Assembly: GCF_051201665.1 (NCBI RefSeq)
Contig: NZ_CP179210.1
Location: 3,596,001-3,660,000 of the forward strand
Source of the DNA: Psychrobium sp051201665
GTDB taxonomy: Bacteria > Pseudomonadota > Gammaproteobacteria > Enterobacterales > Psychrobiaceae
Length of the DNA: 64,000 nucleotides
Reading direction: 5' to 3'
The notes under the pieces: generated by a model
Databases searched by the model: none
What the model was told of the DNA's origin: nothing
What the model saw: only the letters and a program-made list of their open reading frames with translations
Program-made: the position numbers and the translations under genes
Shown: one piece after another, positions 17,937-26,737 of the stretch
Layout: every line of letters begins with the position of its first letter
Numbering within the stretch: position 1 is the first letter of the stretch

Positions 17937-20900
17937 GTGCGATTTTTATCGATATTATTGTTGCTTATGGTAAGTGATGTAAGCCTAGCTTCGACCAATG
18001 CCTCAGCTAAGCTTTTCGCCAAAAGCAACGAAGTATTTATTACGCTTGATCAACGCCATGGACTCGGCCAACCCGCAATACTCTCAATGGCGCGCGATAA
18101 CCTAGGCTACACATGGGTTGGTACCCAATCAGGACTAAACCGGTACGACGGTTATAAATTTACCCAATTCAACGACAGTGGCTCAGCATTAGCTGAACTT
18201 GCTGGTACCTATATTTCGTCACTATGTACAACGCCTAATAATATTTTATGGATTGGTACGCGCTCAGGCATCAGTCGTTATAATTACCAAACAGGAAAAT
18301 CTCAAGTTCTGACCAAGGCCAATAGTGGTATTACTTCCAATCAAATATCAAGCCTTTCGTGTGGTGAAAACAATGTCGTAGTCGGCAGTTACGATGAAGG
18401 GTTCTTTTCCATTAATAGCCACAATGGTGAAGTCATTCCTGAATCAGTCAGTTGGAAAATGCAGGTGCATGAAATAATTCATACGAAAGACAGTATTTTC
18501 CTTGCGAGTTCTAGCGGATTATTTAGACAAAAAAAAAGTACATTTGAAATAGAAAAATTATTAAATGGGAATGTCTATTCAATTTCTGATTATCAAAAAT
18601 GGCTATTTTTGGCATTTCAAGATGGCTCTATCAAACGCTACAATTTAGAAGGTGATTTCAAAACGCATGATTGGCACGTATCAGTTAATGAGGGACCGTA
18701 TCGTGCAATTAACGATATTGCTGTACTAAAGAACTCTCTGTGGATTGCTAGCAAGAAAGGACTTCATCGCTATGACTTATTTGGCAACATTATCCATCAT
18801 TATACTCAGCCAGAAAATAAATCATCTGGCATTGCAGACAACAATATCTTGTCGTTGTTAGTTGTTGATCAACATACATTATGGATAGGTACAGGCAGTA
18901 ACGGCGTAAGCCATCTTAATTTAACCAGTCATCAACTGGGTCATATTAACCAAGACACCGTTGGCAGTGACGTATTTGTTAATCACGATATGCGATCTTT
19001 TGAATTTGATGACCAAAACCGACTTTGGATAGGATCTTCTCAGGGGCTTTATATTGCCTCCCATCACAGCTTTAAACCTGCCTCATTTCACTACCCCGAA
19101 TTAGCCAAGTTTGATTTAGCATTAATTTCTGACATTCGATTCTTTGACGGAGAGCTTTGGCTTACCACCTTGGGTGACGGCGTAGTTCGCTATAATTTCG
19201 AGACTAAAAAAGTCACTAAATTCTATACTCCAAAACCTAAAGAAGTCCGCAGATTCATTGATTTAGCACGTTATCAAGGTGAAATAATATCCGTCGCTGG
19301 TCTTAATGGACTCTTTAGGTTTGATAGCGCTCAAGAAAAGCTTCTTCCTATGTTTGAAACCAAAAATCAGCCGTTACTCAAATCCATCTATGCATTAGAA
19401 GTGATTGATGGGGATATATGGGCTGGCTCGTTAGGTTTTGGATTAATAAAAATTCAAGACGGTACATTTCACCAGTTTAATAAATCTGTTGGAGCAGCTT
19501 CAGATATGGTTTATAGCGTCGTTGAAAGTGACAATGGTTTAGTTTGGGCATCCACAGATGCCGGCATCATGGTTGTTGACAAAAAGCTAACGCTTAAAAA
19601 GATAATTAATAAACAGACGGGTCTAGCCAATGATGCTGCTTGGGTATTAATAAAAGACAAACAAGGATTTATTTGGGCAGGAACCAGCGGCGGGTTATCT
19701 CGAATAAATCCTCAAGATTACGGCGTGACTAACTTTAGTGTGCTCGATGGTGCTCAAGGATTAGAATATAACTTGGGCGCTGTCGCAGTCAGTAAAGATG
19801 GCCAACTCGTTATTGGTGGATCCAATGGTTTTAATTATTTTGACCCTGCTAATTTGATCATTGACCACACTCTCAATGCAATTACGTTGTCGCAAATGAC
19901 TGTTTTAGGCAATGTCATTTCACCTAAATTAACCCCTGACATAGCGACGCAAGCGGTAGAATTTCTACGTGAAATCCAACTGAATTATCAACAAGATATT
20001 ATGTCCTTCAAATACACGTCATTGAACTCCGCCAGTCAAAATGTCGATTATCAGTATCGAGTGTTAGGGCTATCTGAAAACTGGATTGCAATGAATAAAG
20101 ACAGTCGCCAGTTTAATCTAATGAAATTACCTCCAGGTAATTACACGATAGAAGCTTTTGCCAAAAATAATAATGGCCTCACCTCTCCAGTTCATCGATT
20201 AGATGTAAATCTTGCTGCACCTTGGTGGTGGAATATGTTTAGCAAAACACTCTATCTACTGGTTATTTGCGCATTACTTTATTGGTTCTATCGCATTCGC
20301 CAACAAGTATTAATCAATCTAGAACAAACTGTCGCCGCGCGAACTCAACAACTTTCAACCAAAAATGAAAAACTAGAAAGTGCGATGGAAAAACTAAAAC
20401 ATGCTCAGTCTAGCTTGGTTGAGAGCGAAAAGATGGCGGCGTTAGGTGGGCTAGTTGCAGGGGTTGCGCATGAAATTAATACGCCGCTCAGTATTGTAAA
20501 AACCGCTGTCACTCATAACAAAGATGCGATTAATGAGCTCACTAATTTAGTAGAAAACAAAGCGCTAACGGCTTCAAAGCTTGATAAGTCTTTGGCAGGA
20601 CAACACGAAGGCTATTCATTAATGCTTTCTAATCTTGAACGCGCAATCCACTTAATTTCAACCTTTAAGCAAGTCGCAGTCGATCAAAGCACTGAAGCAC
20701 TGCGAGAAATAGAACTTACTGAGTATATTAAAGAAATTATGTTGGCGGTTCACCCACTACTGCGCAACAAAAATATAGCACTGCATATTGAAGGCGAGAA
20801 CGGTATCACACTGCAATCTTATCCCGGTCCGCTTTATCAAATTCTCACTAATTTAGTAAATAACTCCATAACGCACGGCTTTGAGAATAGAGAAAGCGGC

Positions 20901-21167
20901 GACATTTATATTCATGTAACTCGCAAAACGGATAGTGCTGTCATCCGATATTCCGACAATGGTAAAGGCATCGAACAATCAATTATCACTCAGGTCTACG
21001 AACCTTTTATTACAACCAAGCGCAACAAAGGTGGCAGTGGACTAGGTATGCACATTGTTTACAATCTAATTACTCAATTGTTCAAAGGAAGTATTGAATG
21101 TGAAAGCCCTGAACAAGGAGGCGTCCAATTTACGATTGAATTACCTCTATCACCCGAAAAAAACTGA
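17937..21167 (+). CDS. Sensor histidine kinase with two-component-regulator propeller ectodomain (copy 1)
   Basis: The GTG at 17937 is chosen because AGGA lies 6 bases upstream and a clean signal peptide follows (RFLSILLLLMVSDVSLAS); the longer frame from ATG 17889 has no ribosome-binding site. The 1076-residue product has about a dozen Reg_prop blades with repeated LWIGT/GLNRY elements (residues 30-640), a Y_Y_Y domain (about 670-745), one membrane helix near 770-790, a coiled coil, a HisKA domain with the phospho-acceptor His845 in GVAHEINTPL, and an HATPase domain with N-box NNSITHGF, G1 YSDNGKGI and GSGLGMHIV. There is no receiver or output domain, so the signal passes to an unlinked regulator. 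A paralogue lies at 34641. Both sit just downstream of, and convergent to, an ast operon. Confidence 0.92.
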   Translation: MRFLSILLLLMVSDVSLASTNASAKLFAKSNEVFITLDQRHGLGQPAILSMARDNLGYTWVGTQSGLNRYDGYKFTQFNDSGSALAELAGTYISSLCTTPNNILWIGTRSGISRYNYQTGKSQVLTKANSGITSNQISSLSCGENNVVVGSYDEGFFSINSHNGEVIPESVSWKMQVHEIIHTKDSIFLASSSGLFRQKKSTFEIEKLLNGNVYSISDYQKWLFLAFQDGSIKRYNLEGDFKTHDWHVSVNEGPYRAINDIAVLKNSLWIASKKGLHRYDLFGNIIHHYTQPENKSSGIADNNILSLLVVDQHTLWIGTGSNGVSHLNLTSHQLGHINQDTVGSDVFVNHDMRSFEFDDQNRLWIGSSQGLYIASHHSFKPASFHYPELAKFDLALISDIRFFDGELWLTTLGDGVVRYNFETKKVTKFYTPKPKEVRRFIDLARYQGEIISVAGLNGLFRFDSAQEKLLPMFETKNQPLLKSIYALEVIDGDIWAGSLGFGLIKIQDGTFHQFNKSVGAASDMVYSVVESDNGLVWASTDAGIMVVDKKLTLKKIINKQTGLANDAAWVLIKDKQGFIWAGTSGGLSRINPQDYGVTNFSVLDGAQGLEYNLGAVAVSKDGQLVIGGSNGFNYFDPANLIIDHTLNAITLSQMTVLGNVISPKLTPDIATQAVEFLREIQLNYQQDIMSFKYTSLNSASQNVDYQYRVLGLSENWIAMNKDSRQFNLMKLPPGNYTIEAFAKNNNGLTSPVHRLDVNLAAPWWWNMFSKTLYLLVICALLYWFYRIRQQVLINLEQTVAARTQQLSTKNEKLESAMEKLKHAQSSLVESEKMAALGGLVAGVAHEINTPLSIVKTAVTHNKDAINELTNLVENKALTASKLDKSLAGQHEGYSLMLSNLERAIHLISTFKQVAVDQSTEALREIELTEYIKEIMLAVHPLLRNKNIALHIEGENGITLQSYPGPLYQILTNLVNNSITHGFENRESGDIYIHVTRKTDSAVIRYSDNGKGIEQSIITQVYEPFITTKRNKGGSGLGMHIVYNLITQLFKGSIECESPEQGGVQFTIELPLSPEKN

Positions 21168-21169
21168 GT

Positions 21170-21472
21170 CTATTGAAACTCAATCAGTTCTTTTTTAAAG
21201 TCGATAACTTTGTTAACTAAAATACCGGCGGCGTTAATATCAGACAAATGAGTAACCTCAGTGCTGTATTGGCTCAAAATATCAAACTGATTAGCACCAA
21301 TGTTATAGCGCCATAATTGACGTGCTTCGTTAAGGCCATATATCTTACCTTCAAAAACACGTAGGTTCTGTTTAAATACTTGCCCTTCTAATACCGCCAA
21401 ATGCTTATCTTGTGGATGAAAGTGAATATTATAAAACTCATAACTTGAGTCCTGTGGGCGACGAACAATGAA
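21170..21472 (-). pseudogene. C-terminal remnant of an exported or propeller-type protein
   Basis: An open frame of about 100 codons without a credible start is bounded upstream by an in-frame TAG at 21473. It reads FIVRRPQDSSYEFYNIHFHP and ends in VIDFKKELIEFQ. The alternation of strand-like segments (LRVFEGKIYGL, QLWRYNIGANQF) resembles the periplasmic beta-propeller tail of CadC-like winged-helix regulators, but this is a weak guess. It abuts another truncated gene in the opposite orientation near 21460, which looks like a deletion scar. Probably not expressed as a protein. Confidence 0.45.
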
Positions 21473-21490
21473 CTACAAAATAAGGTTTTA

Positions 21491-21955
21491 ATGAAGGGTT
21501 CAACCACCAAAGATGCTGATACATTGTTTGCACAGTACACCGATGATTTTATCTATGTCCATGAAGTTTACGGCGGCACATACAGTAGAGAGGGGTTGTT
21601 TAAAAATACGATAAAGTATCTCACGGAAGGAGGATATCAAATGACGACACCTCGTTATCAAGTAATACAAACTATGACAGGACTCAACGCTATTTCAGTG
21701 TTAAGAAAACAAGACGATGGCGAAATTCACCTTAGTGTATTTGAATTTCGAGGCAGTAAAGTTATACCAATTTGATTAAGTTTGTGATCTTGTTTTGCGA
21801 AGGAAAAAAAATGAAGGCAAGGCGCTTGATTGAGCAATAGCTGGCTATTGGGATTGAAAGCAACGCAACATTCATTTTATTTTATTTTAACCAGCAAAAG
21901 TGGGCAATAACTTTGTCAACTTGGTATTAGCAACTTTATTGAGTATTGGCGTTAG
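21491..21955 (+). pseudogene. NTF2/SnoaL-like protein, N-truncated and interrupted by a dispersed element
   Basis: The frame is open from about 21455, but the first usual 40-50 residues of the family are missing at the junction with the opposite-strand remnant. The surviving part (KGSTTKDADTLFAQYTDDF, VHEVYGGTYSREGLF, LSVFEFRGSKV) is typical of NTF2/SnoaL-like small proteins. At codon SKV a 162-bp element is inserted and supplies a premature stop (PI-stop at 21775). Removing the element and one copy of the TTA duplication restores SKVSNFIEYWR followed by TAG at 21953-21955, the expected family ending. The gene was therefore hit twice. Confidence 0.75.
21765..21926 (+). repeat. TACCAATTG dispersed element, diverged copy, 162 bp
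   Basis: The left end TACCAATTTGATTAAG and the right end CAACTTGGTA are imperfect inverted ends, flanked by the direct repeat TTA (21762-21764 and 21927-21929). The middle contains the hairpin CAATAGCTGGCTATTG and the run GGGCAATA near the right end, shared with the 157-bp copies at 48042 and 59487. There is no coding capacity. It is inserted in an NTF2-like gene. Confidence 0.8.
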
Positions 21956-22715
21956 ATGAAACCGTACGTCGTTTAATATCGTCAGCAAAAGATTCACTCG
22001 TCGATACTCGCTGATAACTTTGGGTTAGTTGATTGATGATAGCTGGCGAAGTGCCTTTGCTTAATGCAATGTATGCATCATTAGCTTTAACATCTGGCAA
22101 CTGCATGATAGAAAAAACCTCACTATTAGTATGATGATGCTTCTTTAAATAGTACTCAAGAATAGATTCATCAATGACAATTAAATCAGTGCGGCCATGT
22201 AAAAAAAGTAGAACACTTTGCTCAATATCGGTCACAGCATAAAGCTGTTCACTTTTAAAACCTTGCCTAACTAGATATCGATGAAAAAAGTCTTCACGAT
22301 AAACACCAACGCTATAATTCTTAGCATCTTCTAATGAATTCGCTTTAATATCACTCCTAGATTTTAATCGATACACCTGTGCAGAAAAACTCCACACTTT
22401 GCCAATCCAATGAAATTTATGTTCACGCTCTTCAGTGCGAATAATAGGAAAAATAAGAACGTTTGGTTTGGTGGTTGCCCATAAATAACTACGCGCCCAT
22501 GGGAAGATATCAATATGATGTAATAGCCCACTATCTTCAACGATAGCCGAGACTAATTCAGCCGTTTTACCATGAATTTTATGCCCTGATTTAGCCAGCT
22601 GTAATGGCGGCATAAACTCAGTCACAATATTTAATTTTGGCAGTGCAATAACTGATGTAGAGGCAAGTAATAATGTACATAGCGAGAGATAAAAAGAACG
22701 GTTTAGTTTTTTCAT
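21936..22715 (-). CDS. Periplasmic solute-binding protein, family 3-like (copy 1)
   Basis: 259 aa with a signal peptide (KKLNRSFYLSLCTLLLASTS, cut near VIA). The mature part follows the bacterial extracellular solute-binding pattern: LNIVTEFMPPLQ at the N-terminus, GKTAELVSAIVE, FPWARSYLWATTKPNVLIFP, then the hinge region with NYSVGVYREDF and DLIVIDESI. Family members bind amino acids or other small ligands, and stand-alone forms may feed sensors instead of transporters. No ABC permease gene is near. Two paralogues lie at 42214 and 42982, also next to an ast operon and a propeller kinase. The end overlaps the restored end of the NTF2-like gene by about 20 bp, convergently. Confidence 0.8.
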   Translation of the reverse strand: MKKLNRSFYLSLCTLLLASTSVIALPKLNIVTEFMPPLQLAKSGHKIHGKTAELVSAIVEDSGLLHHIDIFPWARSYLWATTKPNVLIFPIIRTEEREHKFHWIGKVWSFSAQVYRLKSRSDIKANSLEDAKNYSVGVYREDFFHRYLVRQGFKSEQLYAVTDIEQSVLLFLHGRTDLIVIDESILEYYLKKHHHTNSEVFSIMQLPDVKANDAYIALSKGTSPAIINQLTQSYQRVSTSESFADDIKRRTVSSNANTQ

Positions 22716-22884
22716 ATGTGTTCACCACATTGAGATAAACAATCCATTGTAATAAAAACGCATAGAAAAATGCTTTCCAATAGCATATTTGCACGCTACG
22801 AGTATAAGTTACTTTAAATACAGAGAGTATGAAATGTAAATCCTCCTAATTTCTCAATTTTTCTAATAATTGATAATCTCATAA

Positions 22885-22914
22885 AAAACCCGCTAACCAT
22901 AGGCTGCGGGTTTT
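22885..22914 (-). terminator. Rho-independent terminator of the first ast/DUF1338 operon
   Basis: Read on the minus strand, a GC-rich stem AAAACCCGC (22914-22906) pairs with GCGGGTTTT (22893-22885) across a 12-base loop and runs into T residues. It lies 28 bp past the stop of the DUF1338 gene. Confidence 0.85.
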
Positions 22915-22942
22915 AACATCAGACATTTAGCAAATGGCTAAA

Positions 22943-23740
22943 TTAACCGACATTAGTACTTTCAAAGATCTTATCAGCAGACGCCGCAACAAAACCTGTG
23001 TACTCTTCGCCGTCAGCCATATTGAAACGTTCAGCGAATTCGTAGAAACACGAAGGAATTTCTAACTCACCATCGCTAAATGTTGCCACAGCCGTATCAG
23101 CCATCGTTGAAGATTGCTTTAACAATACTTCTTCGCTGCCTTTGATTTCGCCGCCAGAAACATTTAAGCGGTAATCAGCATCTTTTAATGCTTGATTTAC
23201 TGACTCTAAATCAGTGTAACCAGATAACTTGTTTACGTGCACTGTGAAGTGGTTAGCACGGTAACCCCAAGCAGCAGTCCAACCAGCGTATTCACTCTCG
23301 CTAATTAGCGTCTGGAAATCAGCTTTAGGTAACTTCCAAGGTGCACCGTTGTACACGAATTCAGGAGCAGTCGTCACAGACTCATCAACTTGAGCAACCA
23401 AATCAGTCACAATCGCTTGTAGCTCAGGTGAACATTCTTCAACACGAAGCTCACTGATGAATACTTTAGGTTGATCAGGGTCGCTGTGTTCGAAATGCTT
23501 AGCGGTTAATTTCTTAGCTTCGAAGTTATATTGACCTTTCTCTTCGTAACCTACTTTCTTAAAGTGCTCAGCTAATACTTCTAGATTAACTTTAGCAATG
23601 TTGAAAGTACGTAATGCGATATGATCGTTAATGATCTCTTCGCCATTACCTAATAGGTGACAAATTTTCTTTGCTGAAGGAGTTACTTGCAAATACTGCT
23701 GCCATAGTTGTTCAAATAACTCGTCTACATTGTTATGCAT
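22943..23740 (-). CDS. DUF1338 (2-oxoadipate dioxygenase/decarboxylase-like) protein
   Basis: 265 aa. The N-terminal HIALRTFNI and the later HFTVHVN contain histidines expected to bind Fe(II), with KVFISELRVEEC between them, matching DUF1338. A larger member of the family, HglS/YdcJ, was shown to convert 2-oxoadipate to 2-hydroxyglutarate in lysine catabolism; the reaction of this shorter type is not known to me. It is the last gene of the astC-astA-astD-DUF1338 operon, which suggests a role in amino acid breakdown linked to arginine, ornithine or glutamate. The second ast operon in this window has no such gene. CAGGATAA upstream of the ATG supports the start. Confidence 0.85.
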   Translation of the reverse strand: MHNNVDELFEQLWQQYLQVTPSAKKICHLLGNGEEIINDHIALRTFNIAKVNLEVLAEHFKKVGYEEKGQYNFEAKKLTAKHFEHSDPDQPKVFISELRVEECSPELQAIVTDLVAQVDESVTTAPEFVYNGAPWKLPKADFQTLISESEYAGWTAAWGYRANHFTVHVNKLSGYTDLESVNQALKDADYRLNVSGGEIKGSEEVLLKQSSTMADTAVATFSDGELEIPSCFYEFAERFNMADGEEYTGFVAASADKIFESTNVG

Positions 23741-23845
23741 AACTTATCCTGTTTTTTCTCTTATTTCGGTTAAGCCGATGCGCTTACATCGGCTGATTCG
23801 CTAATTATAGCGAGCAATTAATTAAAATCTCACGCGCTAGATCAA

Positions 23846-25315
23846 TTAAAACGTTAAACCCGGTGTTAACGTTGCTGGCAATACCACTTCATCAGCTTCC
23901 ATTGAAGCCACTGGGTAAGCACAGTAATCGGCTGCGTAATACGCGCTAGCACGATGATTACCACTGCCACCAACACCACCAAATGGCGCAGCGCCGCTTG
24001 CGCCAGTGATTTGCTTGTTCCAGTTTACGATACCTGCACGAATGCGCGCGAAGAAGTAATCGTAATCGTCACGGCTATCAGCCAACAAACCTGCTGATAA
24101 ACCAAAGCTTGTATTGTTTGCTAATTCAATTGCTTCATCAAAGCTTGAATAACGGATGATTTGCAGTAATGGACCAAAGTGCTCTTCATCTGGCAATTCA
24201 CGGGCAAATGACGTTACATCAACAAGACCTGGTGTTACAAAACCTGTGCCCGCTTTGTGTGTTAGTTCGATTAACACTGTCGCGCCCTTCTCAACTAACA
24301 TCTTTTGTGCTGCAACCATACCAAGTGCTGCTTTTTCACTAATCATTGAGCCCATAAATGGTTGCTCAGCGTCATCGAAGTTACCTACTTTGATGTCTTT
24401 AGTTACTTCAACTAAACGCTCAATCAGTGCATCACCATCGCTGCCATTAGCGACGAATAATTTACGTGCACATACACAGCGTTGACCTGTTGTAACGTAA
24501 GCCGACTGAATGATGTCATGTACGGCACCATCAACGTTTGCTACGTCTTTAACGATAAGCGGGTTATTACCCCCCATCTCAAGCGCTAAGATTTTGCCCG
24601 GTTGACCAGCGAATTGCTTGTGCAACAAGTGACCAGTGTTTGAACTACCCGTAAAGAATAAACCGTCGATTTCAACGTGGTTTGCAATGGCAACGCCTGT
24701 TTCAACTTCACCTTGCAGTAAGTTCATTACGCCTGCTGGTAAACCAGATTGCTCCCACAATTTAACCGTAAGTTCACCAACGCGCGGCGTTAATTCACTT
24801 GGCTTAAATACAATGGTGTTACCTGCAAGTAATGCTGGAACAATGTGACCGTTTGGTAAATGACCAGGGAAGTTGTAAGGGCCAAATACCGCAACAACGC
24901 CGTGTGGCTTGTGACGGATAAACGCTTTAGCGCCCGGCGCTGGGTTTTCTACTGTACCTGTACGCTCGTTGTGCGCTTTGATTGAGATAGCAATTTTACC
25001 TGCCATGCCAGCCGCTTCAGTACGTGTTTCCCATAACGGTTTACCCGTTTCAAGCGCAATGGCATGCGCCATTTCTTCTTTGTTTTCTACCAGTAATGCA
25101 CCGAATTTTTCAACAATGGCTTTACGCGCTTCAAAGCCGATTTGTGCCCACTCGAAAGAGGCTGCACGTGCTGCTGTCATTGCAGTGTCAACTTGCTCGC
25201 TTGTCGCTGTTTGACCAGACCAAATAACATCGTTATTCGCTGGGTTTACTGAGGTAACGTCGCTGCCGAAACCAGCAACCCATTGACCATTAATAAATTG
25301 ATTTTGATGAGACAT
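23846..25315 (-). CDS. astD: Succinylglutamate semialdehyde dehydrogenase (copy 1)
   Basis: 489 aa aldehyde dehydrogenase. The catalytic cysteine is in TTGQRCVCARKLF and the general base Glu in LALEMGGNNPL; FGPYNFPGHLPNGH and FTGSSNTG are the usual substrate and NAD-site loops. In the arginine succinyltransferase pathway it oxidises N-succinylglutamate semialdehyde. It starts 22 bp after astA with AGAGGAGAG upstream. The protein differs from the copy at 38012 at about 14 of 489 positions, nearly all in the first 70 residues; from there on the two are almost identical. Confidence 0.95.
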   Translation of the reverse strand: MSHQNQFINGQWVAGFGSDVTSVNPANNDVIWSGQTATSEQVDTAMTAARAASFEWAQIGFEARKAIVEKFGALLVENKEEMAHAIALETGKPLWETRTEAAGMAGKIAISIKAHNERTGTVENPAPGAKAFIRHKPHGVVAVFGPYNFPGHLPNGHIVPALLAGNTIVFKPSELTPRVGELTVKLWEQSGLPAGVMNLLQGEVETGVAIANHVEIDGLFFTGSSNTGHLLHKQFAGQPGKILALEMGGNNPLIVKDVANVDGAVHDIIQSAYVTTGQRCVCARKLFVANGSDGDALIERLVEVTKDIKVGNFDDAEQPFMGSMISEKAALGMVAAQKMLVEKGATVLIELTHKAGTGFVTPGLVDVTSFARELPDEEHFGPLLQIIRYSSFDEAIELANNTSFGLSAGLLADSRDDYDYFFARIRAGIVNWNKQITGASGAAPFGGVGGSGNHRASAYYAADYCAYPVASMEADEVVLPATLTPGLTF

Positions 25316-25337
25316 ATTTTCTCTCCTCTGGTGCTAA

Positions 25338-26351
25338 CTATATTGCCAACACGCGAATTGGATCATTATCGCTAACGCCTAATGCGCTAGCGTGCTGCGG
25401 CGTAATAATTGCCGTGTCGCCAGTGATGACGATTTGCGCTTCCATGGCTCTAAAGCTTTCCAGTACCGTATTACAAATAATGTGCGGCACAGCGTCAGTA
25501 AGCTCGTCACTCACCTTAACCTTAAGGCGCTTGCTTTGTTTTACCGATTTAATTTCAGATAATTCACACTCAACCGTTGGCCCAGCATCGAAAATATCAA
25601 CATAACCGCGATGTACAAACCCTTCACGCTGCAACAGTTTTAGTGCAGGTGCCGTTTTCTTATGTACATGACCAATCACATCTTGCGCTTCTTGGCTCAG
25701 TAAGTTGGTGTACACCGGATAACGTGGCATCAGCTCAGCAATAAAGACTTTATTGCCCAAGCCCATCATGTGATCAACGGTTTGAAAATCCATATTAAAG
25801 AAATGCTCTTGCAGCCATTGGAAAAACGGCGAGTGACCTTCTTCGTCAGACACACCACGCATCTCAGCGATAACCGTTTGCCCAAAACGCTCAGCAAATT
25901 CTGCCAACATCAAGAAACGAAAACGCGACAACACACGGCCATTGTTACCAAAGCGCGCTTTCTCTTGTAAAAACAGCGTACATACTTCAGCAGCACCGGT
26001 GTAATCGTTACACAAGGTTAACGTGTTGATGACGTTGTGCAGGTTTAATTCTTGCGATGAATGAACAACCTTACCAAGGTGATAATGATAAAAAGCACTG
26101 TCTAAACCCACTGACGCTTCAATACCACTAGTACCAACAATTTCACCTGTCTCAGTGTCTTCCATAACGAACAAGTAACCTTGTTCGCCGGGCTTATCAA
26201 CGTGTGCAGCAAAAGACTCTTCTGAGTGGCTGATACGAGAGCGCAACAAATCTTCGTTAATTGGTAAAGACGTGAAACCAACACCAGTATCAATGGCAAT
26301 TTGCATTAACGCTGGATAATCATCACTGGTAATTGGACGGATAATTAGCAT
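25338..26351 (-). CDS. astA: Arginine N-succinyltransferase (copy 1)
   Basis: 337 aa AstA; transfers succinate from succinyl-CoA to arginine. The N-terminus LIIRPITSDDYPALMQIA is GNAT-like. Family blocks GVGFTSLP, YHYHLGKVVHSS, TLCNDYTGAAEVCTLFL, ELMPRYPVYTNLL and GYVDIFDAGPTVEC are all present. GAGGAAT upstream of the ATG sets the start. It is only about 70 percent identical by eye to the copy at 39527, whereas the flanking astC and astD copies are nearly identical. The 386-bp gap to astC upstream is unusually large. Confidence 0.95.
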   Translation of the reverse strand: MLIIRPITSDDYPALMQIAIDTGVGFTSLPINEDLLRSRISHSEESFAAHVDKPGEQGYLFVMEDTETGEIVGTSGIEASVGLDSAFYHYHLGKVVHSSQELNLHNVINTLTLCNDYTGAAEVCTLFLQEKARFGNNGRVLSRFRFLMLAEFAERFGQTVIAEMRGVSDEEGHSPFFQWLQEHFFNMDFQTVDHMMGLGNKVFIAELMPRYPVYTNLLSQEAQDVIGHVHKKTAPALKLLQREGFVHRGYVDIFDAGPTVECELSEIKSVKQSKRLKVKVSDELTDAVPHIICNTVLESFRAMEAQIVITGDTAIITPQHASALGVSDNDPIRVLAI

Positions 26352-26737
26352 TATTATTCCTCAAATAGCAATTAAGCTTCAAATATCAATAACATCTGTC
26401 ATTTAAGATAATTCGAAAATTATCAACGCGGCCAACCCCCGTCTTTTATCGCCTTAAATTAGAAATTGACCAATGCAAAAATCAGGGATGATTTTTGAGT
26501 ATTTGCCGCAGGGATGCGGATCAAATACGGTATTGAATCGGCAATTTGTCATTTAAGATTCAGCGATAAACCACGGGTCGCCTTTCTTTTGGTTACTTTT
26601 CTTTGGCGAGTCAAAGAAAAGTAACTGGTGTGCTTTCGCTTAATCTAAATAGATAAAAACCTTACTAGCACACCAAATAATTTCCTGAACTCAATAGATT
26701 AGTATTGATGACAGATATTTCTTAACATCAATACTTA
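26352..26737 (-). repeat. Intergenic repeat-like insert with strong hairpin between astC and astA (copy 1)
   Basis: The 386-bp gap holds no gene. It contains a perfect 14-bp stem, GTTACTTTTCTTTG (26592-26605) and CAAAGAAAAGTAAC (26612-26625), with a 6-base loop. It also contains CAGGGATG-type direct motifs (26484, 26510) and a 13-bp direct repeat TGTCATTTAAGAT (about 26398 and 26549). The outer borders have a 9-bp inverted repeat, ATCTGTCAT at 26394-26402 and ATGACAGAT at 26708-26716. The module resembles short intergenic repeats common in marine gammaproteobacteria. It is absent from the second ast operon, where the gap is 90 bp. It may attenuate or process the mRNA. Confidence 0.55.

Noticed and set aside
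24156..25227. Long ORFs on the plus strand opposite astD, astC and their copies
   Set aside because: They mirror GC-biased third positions of strongly coding antisense genes, occur in both duplicate operons, and lack ribosome-binding sites.
26592..26625. Ordinary terminator ending the astC transcript
   Set aside because: The stem is AT-rich without a following U-run, and it belongs to a larger repeat-like insert.
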